A stretch of DNA of 64,000 bases, taken from assembly GCA_016584305.1 (NCBI GenBank), contig JACEEZ010006497.1, forward strand, positions 42,501 through 106,500. The letters are read 5' to 3'. A program made the position numbers and the translations under genes. This stretch comes from Chionoecetes opilio. Its lineage: Eukaryota > Arthropoda > Malacostraca > Decapoda > Majidae. Below are positions 54,370-63,939 of this stretch, in pieces. The notes under the pieces were generated by a model, which had not been told where the DNA came from, ran no database searches, and worked only from the letters and a program-made list of their open reading frames with translations. Numbering within the stretch: the stretch's first letter is position 1; every line of letters begins with the position of its first letter.

Positions 54370-56870
54370 TACTTCCATTCTGGCACTGTGAGAGATGGCT
54401 ACCAGTTGTGTGTTGGTCCCCATGGCTCCGGTACCAGAAACACCAACAGTTCTCTGCTTCTGAACTTTGCAAGGTCCAGAAGGTTGAGAATTGCAGGTTC
54501 TTGGTATCAGAGACCAGAGCTGCACCGCTGGACATGGTATAGTAATGCCGGAGGGGTAGCTAAGGAGATCGACCACGTCCTCGTTAGTACTCGTTGGAGG
54601 ATCCTCCAGAACTGCAGGGTTTACCAGGATGCTGAGTTCTTTGCAACTGATCACAGACTTGTTGTTGCTACACTTAAGCTTCATGTCAAGTCCAGAAGAA
54701 TCTCAAGAGGTAACCATACTGTGTTTCATCTTGAGAAACAGAAGGACTTGACATGTGCTCATGAGTATGCGGTGGCAGTCTCAAATCGGTTTGATGTGCT
54801 CGGTGCTCTCGGGGACCCTGTAGAACTGTGGGATACCTTCAAACGTGAAACTCTACAGGCTGCCAAGGAGTGTATTGGGGAGCGCCCGAGGTCAAGGCGT
54901 GGTTTTGTCTCGACGGAGACGCTGGAGAAAATCGAGGAGAGTCGCGCTGCCAGGCTGGCTGGGAACCGGGACCAGCACAGGGCTCTGTCACGCCGGACTA
55001 GAACCCTCCTGAGGAGAGACAAGGAGAGGTATGTCAGGAGTCTCGCTGAGGATGTCGAGGGTCATTTGAACGCTAATGACCTCCGACCCGCCTACCGAGC
55101 CCTGAAGAAGCTCCGTTCCAAGTCTCCTTCTCGGGCGAGTGCTATTCGAACAGCAGATGGGCGCCTCGTGTCGGACATGGATGGGCAGATGGCTCGTTGG
55201 GCTGAGTACTTTGGGCAGTTGTTCACGGTGGACCCTCCAACTGAGCAGCTTCACACCACTGGGTTACAGGCAGTGGATGCCGATCCTCCCATTGACGAAA
55301 CCGCACCCTCTCTTGACGAAGTCAGAGAGGCTGTAGCAAAGTTGAGGAGTGGAAAGGCAGCTGGTGTTTGTAATATCAGTGCGGAGCTCCTCAAAGCTGG
55401 GGGTGAGGCCATGATCCGCGGGTTGCATGCTGTCCTGACTGCCGTGTGGCAATCAGGTACCATTCCTCCTGACTGGAAAAGGGGGCTGGTCATCCCTATC
55501 TGGAAAGGGAAAGGGGACCGTCAGGACTGCAACAATTACCGTGGTATTACACTGCTCAGCGTACCAGGCAAGGTGCTTGCCCATCTATTGCTGACACGGA
55601 TTCGCAGTCATCTGGTGAAGCATCAGAGACCTCAGCAGTCTGGGTTCACGCCTGGTAAGTCAACAACGGACCGTATCCTAGCGCTTCGTGTCCTGGTGGA
55701 ACGCCGACTTGAGTTTCGACAGGGGATGCTTGCAGCCTATGTTGATCTCAAGAAGGCGTTTGACTCAGTGCATCGTGAGTCACTCTGGGATCTTCTGTGA
55801 CTTCGAGGGATTCCTGCAAGGACTATTGGTTTGATAACTGGTCTGTATTCTGGGACTGAGAGTGCTGTGAAGTGTGGGGCAGGTGTATCCAGCTTCTTTC
55901 CTGTGAATACAGGAGTGAGGCAAGGGTGCGTCCTTGCCCCATCACTTTTCAACACTTGTATGGACTGGGTATTGGACAAGGTTGTAGATCAAAGTGATTG
56001 TGGAGCATCCGTCGGCAACACCAAGATCACTGATCTTGTTTTTGCCGATGATACAGTAATCTTTGCTGAGTCGCTGGAGGTCCTGGTGATGGCTCTCGAG
56101 GCGCTGCACGAGGAGGCAAAGCCTTTGAGACTTGAGGTCTCCTGGCTCAAGACCAAGGTCCAGGTGTTTGGAGACTTACTAGATGAAGCAGTACAGTCTG
56201 TTCATGCGTGTGGCGAGGACATTGAGATCTTGGAAAGTTTTACATACCTTGGTAGCGCAGTCCATAATGACGGCGGGTCACGTCAAGAAGTCTTACGGCG
56301 GATTGGCATAGCCCACGGTGTTATGAACTCGCTCAGCGGGAGTATTTGGCGTTGTCGGTACCTGTGCAGGAGGACAAAGATCCGGATCTTCAAGTCGCTT
56401 GTGATCCCTGTCCTACTCTATGGTTGTGAGACATGGACACTAAATAGGTGACTTGAAGAGACGAATCAATGCCTTTGGTAATAAGTGTCTTCGTAGAATC
56501 ATGGGGTATCGCTGGGATGATTATGTGTCAAATCAGCGATTGCACCGTGCGACTGAATCGAGGCCTATTACCTGCATAGTCCGTCAGCACCAACTTCGGC
56601 TATATGGGCATGTGGCACGCTACCCTGAAACCGATCCTTCCCACCGGGTTGTATCTGTAAGAGACAATCCGGCGTGGAGGAGGCCAAGGGGGCGCCCACA
56701 AGGCTCGTGGCTGGGGCAAGTTGATGTTTCTTGTCGAGAGCTGCTTGGTATGGGAAAGGAGCCTGCATGGGAACTCGCGCATGGTGACCCTCGGGAGTGG
56801 CGTCGTAGGGTGGGCGAGGCGACGCACCCCCCGGCGTATGCCCCCAATGATTGATTGACTAAGTATAACA
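54370..56870 (+). pseudogene. RTE-like non-LTR retrotransposon, best-preserved copy (5'-truncated)
   Basis: The plus strand starts inside the endonuclease (VRDGYQLCVGPHGSGTRNTN) and stays open for 470 residues through the linker and the first half of the reverse transcriptase: IPPDWKRGLVIPIWKGKGDR, GFTPGKSTTDRILALRVLVE, AYVDLKKAFDSVHRESLWD. A TGA at 55798 replaces the CGA of the other copies. The same frame then resumes (55801-56451) with VNTGVRQGCVLAPSLF, VFADDTVIFAESLEVLVMAL (intact FADD), LEVSWLKTKVQVFGD and YGCETWTLNR. A one-base shift at about 56450 leads to 56453-56854: INAFGNKCLRRIMGYRWDDY, QLRLYGHVARYP, WRRRVGEATHPPAYAPND. The 3' tail is ATTGATTGAC. Domain order and 3' tail fit the RTE group (CFDP2/BovB-related). 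Only two disabling changes are seen in 2.5 kb. Confidence 0.9.
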
Positions 56871-56924
56871 ATCCTGTCTGTGCCACCACGGGCGAGGGTC
56901 AACCATCACAGCCCTCAAGTGTGC

Positions 56925-57018
56925 CTCCAGGGCCTGCCATCCCACCCATGGAGGTCACTGCCTACACGCGCTATAGGCACAAATGTGTAAAAAAAAATGT
57001 AAAAAAAAAAAAAAAAAT
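56925..57018 (+). mobile_element. SINE 2, 3' part with poly(A)
   Basis: CCTCCAGGGCCTGCCATCCC, GGAGGTCACTGCCTAC and CGCTATAGGCAC match the 3' end of the SINE at 7105-7408, followed by an A run with one TGT interruption. It sits directly downstream of the LINE 3' tail. Confidence 0.75.
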
Positions 57019-57066
57019 AGATGTGTGATAGCCGTAAAGCACGGTAGCTTGATGCGCTATAGCCGA

Positions 57067-57160
57067 GAATTGTAGTACAGTAAACCCTCTCATATTCGGA
57101 CTAATTGGGCCAAGGAGTGGTCCGAGTAATGGAAGGATCCGAATAATGGGGGAATATGTA
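57067..57160. mobile_element. Possible Tigger/pogo-like end
   Basis: TACAGTAAACCCTCTCATA with TTCGGAC and later GTCCGAGTAAT and CCGAATAATGG resembles the ends of Tigger/pogo-type elements. No partner end is found nearby. It seems to replace the outer left end of the next element. Confidence 0.4.
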
Positions 57161-59745
57161 AAGAAAATTTGGTGTAGTGGTGCATCTATGCAAGAAACCA
57201 TCGTATGCAAAGTTTGACCTCAATCGGTTGATATTTAGGGGTGGCAGATTACAACTTTGTTATTTACCCTTATGCACTGGCCTATTAAGGAGGGGATGTC
57301 ATCTCTTGAAAGCGGACAAGCCGGACATCCCTTCCCCAGCAGGGCTGCTGGTCCCCCTCTTGGTGAGTATTAGCCCCTCAGTGGGGGGGGGTATCATGGG
57401 GAGCCACCCCACTCATTGTGGCCGGCTTGGCCGGGGAAGGGAAGCCTTTGAGGTCCCGGGCTGTTGATGGCGATGGGCCTCCACAACTTGGAGGAGGAAC
57501 TGGCGCTGTACCTCGTCTTTGGTCAGTTGAAGGACTGGATGAGCGCCACTCCTCGCTCGGCTGTGTCGTTGACGACGCGAAGTCCCTCGATTCGGCGGCA
57601 GGCCTCGACGTACGATTCCTCTTCCTGCCACTTCCGAGGGTTGGCGGACAGAAAGTCGGTCTTGATATCAAGAGCTTCGAAGAGGCGGAGGGAATTTTTC
57701 GTGGCGAAGGAGAGCAGTGTTGCCGCAGGAACTTGTGATGATGGGAGGTTTATTCGCTTGGCGGGTTCCTCGGCTCCTTCATCGTAGAGAATGGCCTGTA
57801 CATTGTGTACAATTGCTTGTTTGTCGCAGGCCTTCTTTTGTGAAGCAGGCAGGCCTTCCGAATACTTTCGTCGTGGTACTGAAGGATGTCCTTAGCGAAT
57901 CCAAGATCGTTGGCGGGAGCGTAGGATGGAACCGTCGATTCGAACCATCGCAGGACGTAGATCTCGGTTGCGAACAATGAGAACCGCTGGAGGGCTGACA
58001 TTTCTCGAGGTGTGATGACTCCAGTCAGCTGCTCCCGAAACAAGAGCATCTTCAGAGCGTAAATGATACGCGCCATCCAACGCGCTCGATGAAGCGCTCC
58101 GGGGCTACGGATCGAGGTCTTCGGAAGAACGCCGCCGAGGAAAAGGATGCTCGGCTCAGCGAGTTCCTTATAGTGGTCACGGGGCTGCTTTGTCTGAAGC
58201 AGACGTTTCAAACCTTGAATGAGATCGTCCCTCTTGGAGACCAGAGTCTCCGGCAGATCTTCGTTGGTGGGAGGGTTTATTGCCGACTGGTTGATGTAAG
58301 ACCAGTAGTCCTTGAGGCGAGAGAAGATGGTGATCTCAGGACCAGAAGATGACCCCAAACACGTAGAAAAGGCCTTCTCAAGGACAAGTTTGTGGACGTG
58401 ATGACGGCAAGCAAGTGAAACGAGGGGTCGGCCGATCTTCTGTTGCAAGATGGTGCATGCACCATTGATGGCTCCAGTGTTGGCACTGGTTGTGTCGAAG
58501 CACATCGCCACGACTCGTTCCTGGACCCCCCAGTCTTCTAGAGCCTCGAACACAGCTGTAGCGGCGGCATCACCAGTTCCGGAGTGCAGTTTCGGGACTC
58601 CTAGGAGCTTCTCCACTCCTTCTCCTCTCCTGTGACGAGGATGGCGAGTCTTTCGGCGCGAGTGCCATCGTCCTGAGGAAGGATCTTCCCGTCCCAATGA
58701 ACGGTAAGAGGGGTAAGAGGACTGAAAGTCTCTTTGATGTCCTTCGCCAAAGTGGACCTGTACTTCGCTCTTGCCTGTCGAATGAACTCTGGATTCAGCA
58801 CAAGCTCTTGTGGATCGTGGCCCAAGCTACTTGCCGTAGCCGCCACAATTCGAAGGGCTTGGCGGCTACTGACCCCAGTTCTGTCAAGGACTCCGACGAG
58901 ATCAGGGGATAGGACGGACTTCGTGCCCCGTGTCCTCAATCGCTTTGGTGGAGAAGCGACCCCGGCGTCGGAAGAAGAAGTCGATGTGTTGGCAGCGTTG
59001 GCTGGACTTGATGACTCAGACGATGACGACTCCAGCTCCACCATCTCTTCTCCTTTTGGCGTCTGTTGACGGCTACGTGAGAGAGAGCTTTCACGTCGGC
59101 AAACCGATTCTTTCAGCTTCTTGTCCAGACCAGCCATCGAACCCCGCCTTCCCTTCTCCCACTGGGCAAGAAGGAATTCCTTGTCTTCAGGAATGGTCAT
59201 CAGAGTGAGGGCGTCGGAGTGGGCGATGTCCAAAAGGTCTGGGAGACTTTCTTGGAAGGTCTTCTGTTTTTCGGCAGGCGTGACTCCAGAGTTATTCTTG
59301 CTTTTGCTCAGGATCTTCCACTCTTCAAAAAGTCCAGTAATCTTCCTCCTCACGCTAGTTTCTGCGATGGTGGGGATCCTAGCTCGTGTCCAGAAGTCGA
59401 GGACCTCCTTTGCAGCCTCAGCTGCACTCTGCTGCACCGTCTTCTTCTCTTCCTTGTGTGCGTAGAAAAATCGTCGTAAAACGTCTCCACGGCTGGGAAG
59501 TTTTGCTCCTGTGATAGTAGGAACACTATGGCCAAGAAGCCAAACTTCAGTTTGCTTTCTCGTGGTCATGACCTGAGGGCGAAAAGAGGAAATGTTCAAG
59601 ATCGATCCGCCACCTCTAAATATCAACCGATTAGCCTGAAACTTTGCACACGACAGTTTCTAAGTACAAGGCAGAATACCACAAAAGTACGTGAAAAAAT
59701 ATTGACTTTGAAAAATTACCCCTATGTGCTATTGGCACCCTAATG
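57160..59745 (-). mobile_element. DNA transposon with inverted sub-terminal sequences
   Basis: The left text ATGCAAAGTTTGACCTCAAT, CGGTTGATATTTAGGGGTGG (57208-57247) recurs in reverse at 59610-59660 (CCACCTCTAAATATCAACCG, ATTAGCCTGAAACTTTGCA). The right outer end is ATTAGGGTGCC on the minus strand (59745). It encloses the transposase-like gene below. Element C at 37551 has a similar outer end and the same GATATTTAGAGGT text. Confidence 0.65.
57430..59626 (-). pseudogene. hAT-like / RNase H-fold transposase-derived gene, frameshifted
   Basis: The minus strand gives four pieces in order. 59626-58601 (341 residues) has a basic N-terminal part, QTEVWLLGHSVPTITG, a Ser-rich linker (residues about 200-225) and VHWDGKILPQDDGT. 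58640-57840 has VAMCFDTTSANTGAINGACT (an Asp expected to be catalytic), LACRHHVHKLVLEKAF, and LFATEIYVLRWFESTVPSYA. A shift at about 57840 leads to IVHNVQAILYDEGAEEPAKR and NDTAERGVALIQSFN (candidate catalytic Glu). A further shift at about 57530 gives LTKDEVQRQFLLQVVEAHRH and a stop near 57430. These motifs are shared by a large family of uncharacterised arthropod proteins, and the DxxSANxG...CRHH...TAERG layout resembles hAT transposases. Three one-base breaks may be decay or sequencing error. The superfamily assignment is inference. Confidence 0.65.
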
Positions 59746-59818
59746 TACACTAGGGTCCCGCATAAAGCATGTTCGTATAAAGCGTTTCCCCTATAAAGCG
59801 AACGACCTAAAATATTAA

Positions 59819-59823
<5 letters not shown>

Positions 59824-59851
<28 letters not shown>
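59824..59851. repeat. AT microsatellite
   Basis: TATATA run immediately before repeat I. Confidence 0.9.
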
Positions 59852-59854
<3 letters not shown>

Positions 59855-60200
59855 GGAGGTCCCGAAGATACGAGCAGTTAGGTTCCACCTGGCATACTCG
59901 TAAAGCGAAATCTGGTATAACGAAACACATAACTAATGGTAAAATATAGGTTTGGTTCCAGGACCCCATCAATTTAAAAAAAAAAAAAAAAAAAAAAGGT
60001 TTTTGAAGCTAAAATAAACTATAGCAAACACAACAAACACACAGCGTCTATATTACCTACACTGTACTACCTATTCTGTAGCAAACACAACAAACACACA
60101 GCGTCTATATTACCCACACTGTACTACCTATTCCGTAGAAAAAGCATTCTGAAAGAGAAAATAGCACACAAAATAACATAACTGCACATTAATTAAACAT
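59850..60200 (+). repeat. Dispersed repeat I, uninterrupted copy
   Basis: It begins TACAGGGAGGTCCCGAAGAT and continues in the order seen at 13822-14116. It holds a local tandem duplication of about 60 bases (GCAAACACAACAAACACACA, GCGTCTATATTACC, ACTGTACTACCTATTC) at about 60013-60138. It gives the empty site of element J. Confidence 0.8.
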
Positions 60201-60275
60201 AAAACATGCATAACAAGCTAAAAAGACGTCGTAATGTAGGGGACGCCGCGTGATACAAGAGAAGGTAGTGTAGGG

Positions 60276-60598
60276 GTCCCAAGGTTGGGGCCTCACACCT
60301 GCTAATTACTCCTAAAGGTCAGGCCGGGCCATATGCTTAATTACCCTTCAGGTCATGCCTTGCTAGGGGTGACCCGACTGCTGTCCCAAGGTTGGGGCCG
60401 CACACCTGGCTAATTACCCCTAAAGGTCAGGCCGGGCCATATGCTTAATTACCCTTCAGGTCACGCCTTGCTAGGGGTGACCTGACTGCAGTCCCAAAGT
60501 TGGAGCCGCACACCTGGCTAATTACCCCTAAATGTCAGGCAGCGCCATATGCTTAATTACCCTTCAGGTCACGGCTTGCTAGGGGTGACCTCACTGGG
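60276..60598. repeat. 107-bp tandem repeat, three copies
   Basis: Units start GTCCCAAGGTTGGGGCC at 60276, 60383 and 60491. Each has CACACCTGGCTAATTACCCC, AAGGTCAGGCCGGGCCATAT, GCTTAATTACCCTTCAGGTC, CTTGCTAGGGGTGACC. The third is the most diverged. Frequent GGTCA/TGACC texts make each unit partly self-complementary. Confidence 0.95.
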
Positions 60599-60778
60599 GT
60601 CAACCAAATCCCCCTTTGTCCAGCCCAGGAGTGGTATGGCGAGCATTTTGAACTTGATAATTTTACTCACCCCAGTTTGAATGTCGTAAGAACAATGTCG
60701 TTGAATGTCGTTGAATGTCCTAAGAACACCCACATGCCTTGTCACTCTGCCTTGGACTGTGAGTGCATGGGAGGACAC

Positions 60779-60895
60779 AGGGGGCGGCATGAGCCTCTAA
60801 TCACAGGCGTCAGTCCAAGGCCGGATTAAGGGGGGGGCTACCGGGGCTCTTGCCCCAGGGCCCCCACCAAAAGGGCCCCCACCATATGTATATGT
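60779..60895. repeat. SINE 2 piece and hAT-like terminal text
   Basis: GGGGCGGCATGAGC and CTAATCACAGGCGTCA repeat part of the SINE at 7105. The next text, AAGGCCGGATTAAGGGG with GCTCTTGCCCCAGGGCCCC, is typical of some hAT-type element ends. Both calls are short-match inferences. Confidence 0.4.
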
Positions 60896-60975
60896 ATCCT
60901 CTATCTATCTATCTCTCTATCTCTCTAGCCATCTATCTATCTATCTCTCTAGCCATCTATCTATCTATCTATCTC

Positions 60976-61016
<41 letters not shown>

Positions 61017-61018
61017 GT
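60896..61018. repeat. TCTA (GATA) microsatellite
   Basis: ATCTATCTATC and ATCTCTCTAGCC units, about 120 bases. Confidence 0.95.
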
Positions 61019-61064
61019 CACAGAAAGAGAGAGAGAGATCGATTGAATCCTACGTCTCCAAAAT

Positions 61065-61470
61065 ACTACCGTAGATAACACTAAAGTCGCCAGTCACTCG
61101 CCACTGCACTAATGTCGCCAGGCATAATATATTACGAATTTTAGCATCACTACAGACTTTTATGTGCCACTGAAGACATGTAGTGTGATGTACTTAATAT
61201 AAACTTTTCGACAAAAAACTGAATTCGTATCCAAGACGGTGCTTTGACGACTTAACAGGTTTAAACAGGAGTTCTTAACAGGAACTACCACGTGTAGGCC
61301 TCGCGGCCTCTTGTAGCTTCCTTGTTTTCTTATGTTCTTAAACTACTGTGCATGCGTCTTCAGTGGCACATACAAGTCTGTAGTGATGCTAAAATTCGTA
61401 ATATTTTGTACCTGGCGACATTAGTGCAGTGGCGAGTGTCTGGCGACTATAGTGTTATCTACGGTAGGTG
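61065..61470. mobile_element. 400 bp inverted repeat around a repeat G copy
   Basis: Left arm ACCGTAGATAACACTA, GTCGCCAGTCACTCGCCACT, GCACTAATGTCGCCAGG, TTACGAATTTTAGCATCACT, GTGCCACTGAAGAC; the right arm gives the reverse order at 61345-61467. The loop holds a reverse copy of repeat G (61262-61336). Outer flanks are TCTA- and TATC-type repeats. Confidence 0.8.
61262..61336 (-). repeat. Dispersed repeat G, reverse copy in the hairpin loop
   Basis: GGAACTACCACGTGTAGGCC, TCGCGGCCTCTTGTAGC and TTCCTTGTTTTCTTATG match the family in reverse. Confidence 0.7.
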
Positions 61471-61589
61471 GGTCTGTATCTATCTGTTTATACTACCAAA
61501 CTTCCATGTTCCTATCTTCTTTAGGGGCATGGTATCCTTTTCCAACTGTTCTCTTACATATAGTTTGATAGCTAGTAGGTACAAAGAGA

Positions 61590-61696
61590 TACAGACAGAC
61601 AGGCAGACAGGCAGACAGAGAGAGAGACAGACAGACAGGCAGACCGAGAAAGAGACAGACAGGCAGAGAGAGAGACAGACAGACAGGCAGAGAGAA

Positions 61697-61727
<31 letters not shown>

Positions 61728-61764
61728 GAGACAGACAGACAGACAGACAGGCAGGCAGACAGAC

Positions 61765-61807
<43 letters not shown>

Positions 61808-61905
61808 GAGACAGACAGGCAGACAGAGAGAGAGACAAGCAGGCAGACAGAGAGAGAGACAGACAGACAGAGAGAGACGGAGAGACAGAGAGAGAGAAAC
61901 AGACG
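61590..61905. repeat. GACA/GA microsatellite
   Basis: ACAGACAGACAGGCAG and GAGAGAGA units. The Asp/Arg/Gln-rich plus-strand frame (61322-62029) runs through it and is not a gene. Confidence 0.95.
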
Positions 61906-62404
61906 GTGGTGGGGATGGATACAGGGACTTGGAGAGGCGTACCTTCTTCTTCTTCTTCTTGTGACCTTTGTCGCTCAGACTACCACGTGTATTATTTCGG
62001 CCGATTTTTCAAACATAGACTTATGTTAACCTAAGACTAAACATGGCCTTAGACAGACATTTCTGTTTTTGAAAGGGGTTTTAGTCTCAGATTGGTCGAA
62101 GACTAACGAAAATAACATTGGAATTGTTAGACACCCACGACCCTGTCCAACATCCAAGTCTAAGGATATTATATAATCCCCCGGAAAAATGTTTCAGAAA
62201 CTGAAATGTCTGTCTAAGGCCATGGTTAGTCTTAGGTTAGCCTAAGTTCATGTTTGAAAAATCGGCCGTATATCTCGCGGCCTCTTGTAGCTTCCTTATT
62301 TGCTTATGTTCCTGGTAACATCTAAAGGTTTATATTAATGTTACAAAGGTAGTGTTGGAGGACGACTACTGCGTTATTGCTATCAGTAAAGATTTGGATC
62401 ATTT

Positions 62405-62575
62405 AGAACATAAGAACATAAGGAAGCTACAAGAGGCCGTGAGACCTACACGTGGTAGTTCCTGTTACTTAACACTACCTACATCCACCTTTCATCCTCA
62501 TCCATGAAGCTGTCCAGCCTCCCTGTAAAGCTCCCTATTGACCTGTTACTAACTACCTGTTCAATTTCTTCGTCA
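62405..62575 (+). repeat. Dispersed repeat G, best copy
   Basis: GAACATAAGAACATAAGGAA, GCTACAAGAGGCCGTGAGAC, CTACACGTGGTAGTTCCTG, TTACTTAACACTACCTAC and ATGAAGCTGTCCAGCC in order. A GACA microsatellite follows immediately. Confidence 0.75.
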
Positions 62576-62576
62576 A

Positions 62577-62808
62577 GAGAGACAGACAGACAGACAGAGA
62601 AACGGACAGACAGACGGACAGAGACAGACAGACAGACAGAGACAGAGACAGACAGAGAGAGAGACAGACAGACAGAGAATGAGAGACAGACAGAGAATGA
62701 GACAGACAGATAGAGAGAGAGACAGACAGACAGAAAGAGAGAAAGAGAGAGAAATAGACAGACAGAGAGAGACAGACAGACAGACAGACAGAGAGACAGA
62801 CAGACGTC
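62577..62808. repeat. GACA/GA microsatellite
   Basis: Right-hand partner of 640-870, with fewer interruptions. Confidence 0.95.
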
Positions 62809-63077
62809 AATTTCTTGTTCAAATAGGTATATGGTGGAATGTAATTTGACATAGCAAGCAGAGTGTATTAATTAGTTATGGCGTATTTGAGTGTATTTAT
62901 TAGTTATATTGGTATGGTTTTTTTTGTGAGGGAAGGAAGACTGACTGGCGTGCATTAAGCAAAGTACCGAACGACCGTTCCGCCCTAAGCAGTAACCGTG
63001 AAGGCTGAAGGAGGGCGTGAAGGGGTTAACGTTTTTGAGGTTTACTTAAGAAACATGTGACGAATGGGAATGCCTCT

Positions 63078-63115
63078 ATGTGTGTATGTGTGTGTGTGTG
63101 TGTGTATGTGTGTGT

Positions 63116-63168
<53 letters not shown>

Positions 63169-63227
63169 TGTGACTGTGTGTGTGTATGTATGTATGTGTG
63201 TGTATGTGTGCGTGTACGTGTGTATGT
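63078..63227. repeat. TG microsatellite at the 3' side of the SINE
   Basis: Long GTGTGT run with GTATG interruptions. Confidence 0.95.
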
Positions 63228-63510
63228 ATTCATCTAGTTGTATTTTTACAGGGCCTGAGCAGTGCTCGTGTGACCCCGTCTCCATATCAACATTTTTATC
63301 ATTCATCCTTAGTGCTTTGTGTTGGCCGAAGCCAGCACCCCGGGAGGGGGGTCACAAACCCCGGCTAACACCCGGTTCCCATTCACAGCTGGGTGGACAG
63401 GGGCTCGGGTTATAAGGAAACAACCCATCTGTTTCCGCTCAGCCCGGTGATCGAACCCGGGACTTCTCGGTTGTGAGCCGAGCGTGCTTCCCTTACACCA
63501 CGGAGTACCC
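63228..63510 (-). mobile_element. tRNA-Val-derived SINE, most complete copy
   Basis: On the minus strand: head GGGTACTCCGTGGTGTAAGG (A box), anticodon arm CTCGGCTCACAACCGAG (anticodon CAC), B box GGTTCGATCACC, then GAGCGGAAACAGATGGG, ACCCGAGCCCCTGTCC, a GGGTGTTAGCCGGGG segment and the 3' text CTGTAAAAATACAACTAGAT. Length is 283 bases. The 3' end runs straight into a CA/TG repeat. RNA polymerase III promoter boxes are present; the 3' body is not recognised as any LINE tail in this window. Confidence 0.85.
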
Positions 63511-63519
63511 CTCTCTTGT

Positions 63520-63728
63520 GTCTGTGAGTGTGTGTGTGTGTATGTGTGCGTATCTGTGTGTGTGTGTGTTTGTGCCTGTGAGTGTGTATGTAGGTGTGTG
63601 TCTGTGTATGTATATATGTACGTGTGTGTGTGTGTATCTGTATGTGTGTGTATCTGTGTGTGTGAGTGTGTTTCTGTGTATATATATGCGTGTGTGTGTA
63701 TGTGTGTGTGTGTGTGTGTATGTGTGTT
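63520..63728. repeat. TG microsatellite at the head side of the SINE
   Basis: GTGTGT, GTATCTGTATG and GTGAGTGTG units. Confidence 0.95.
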
Positions 63729-63757
63729 GCGAGCTAACCACAGGCTTTAACGAGCAA

Positions 63758-63939
63758 TAAAAGAAAAAGAGGAAAAACAAAGACAAAAAAAAAAAAAACA
63801 GAAAGAGAGAAAAGAAGGGAAAAAAGGAAAAAAATTTTTTAAAAGGAAAAAAAAGAACAAAAAAACAAAGGGAAAGAAAAAAAACGGGGGGAAAAAAAGA
63901 CAAGCCCCCCAAAAAAACCCAAGGGAAGGGGGGGGGGGA

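Larger units (their letters stand above)
61950..63757. repeat. Right copy of the 1.8 kb terminal direct duplication
   Basis: Same order as 1-1795, with cleaner sequence, so it is the better guide to the true text. After GAGCAA it departs into A-rich, low-quality sequence. Confidence 0.9.

Noticed and set aside
61322..62029. 235-residue plus frame with Gln/Thr/Asp/Arg repeats
   Set aside because: It runs through the GACA microsatellite and joins unrelated flanking text.
63444..63510. A functional tRNA-Val gene
   Set aside because: The head is tRNA-like with anticodon CAC, but it is followed by a repeated SINE body in several copies and the acceptor stem does not close properly.
1..63757. Long terminal repeats of a giant retroelement or virus
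   Set aside because: The shared end block contains only common repeats and microsatellites, no TG...CA ends or primer-binding site were seen, and no replication or structural gene set lies between.
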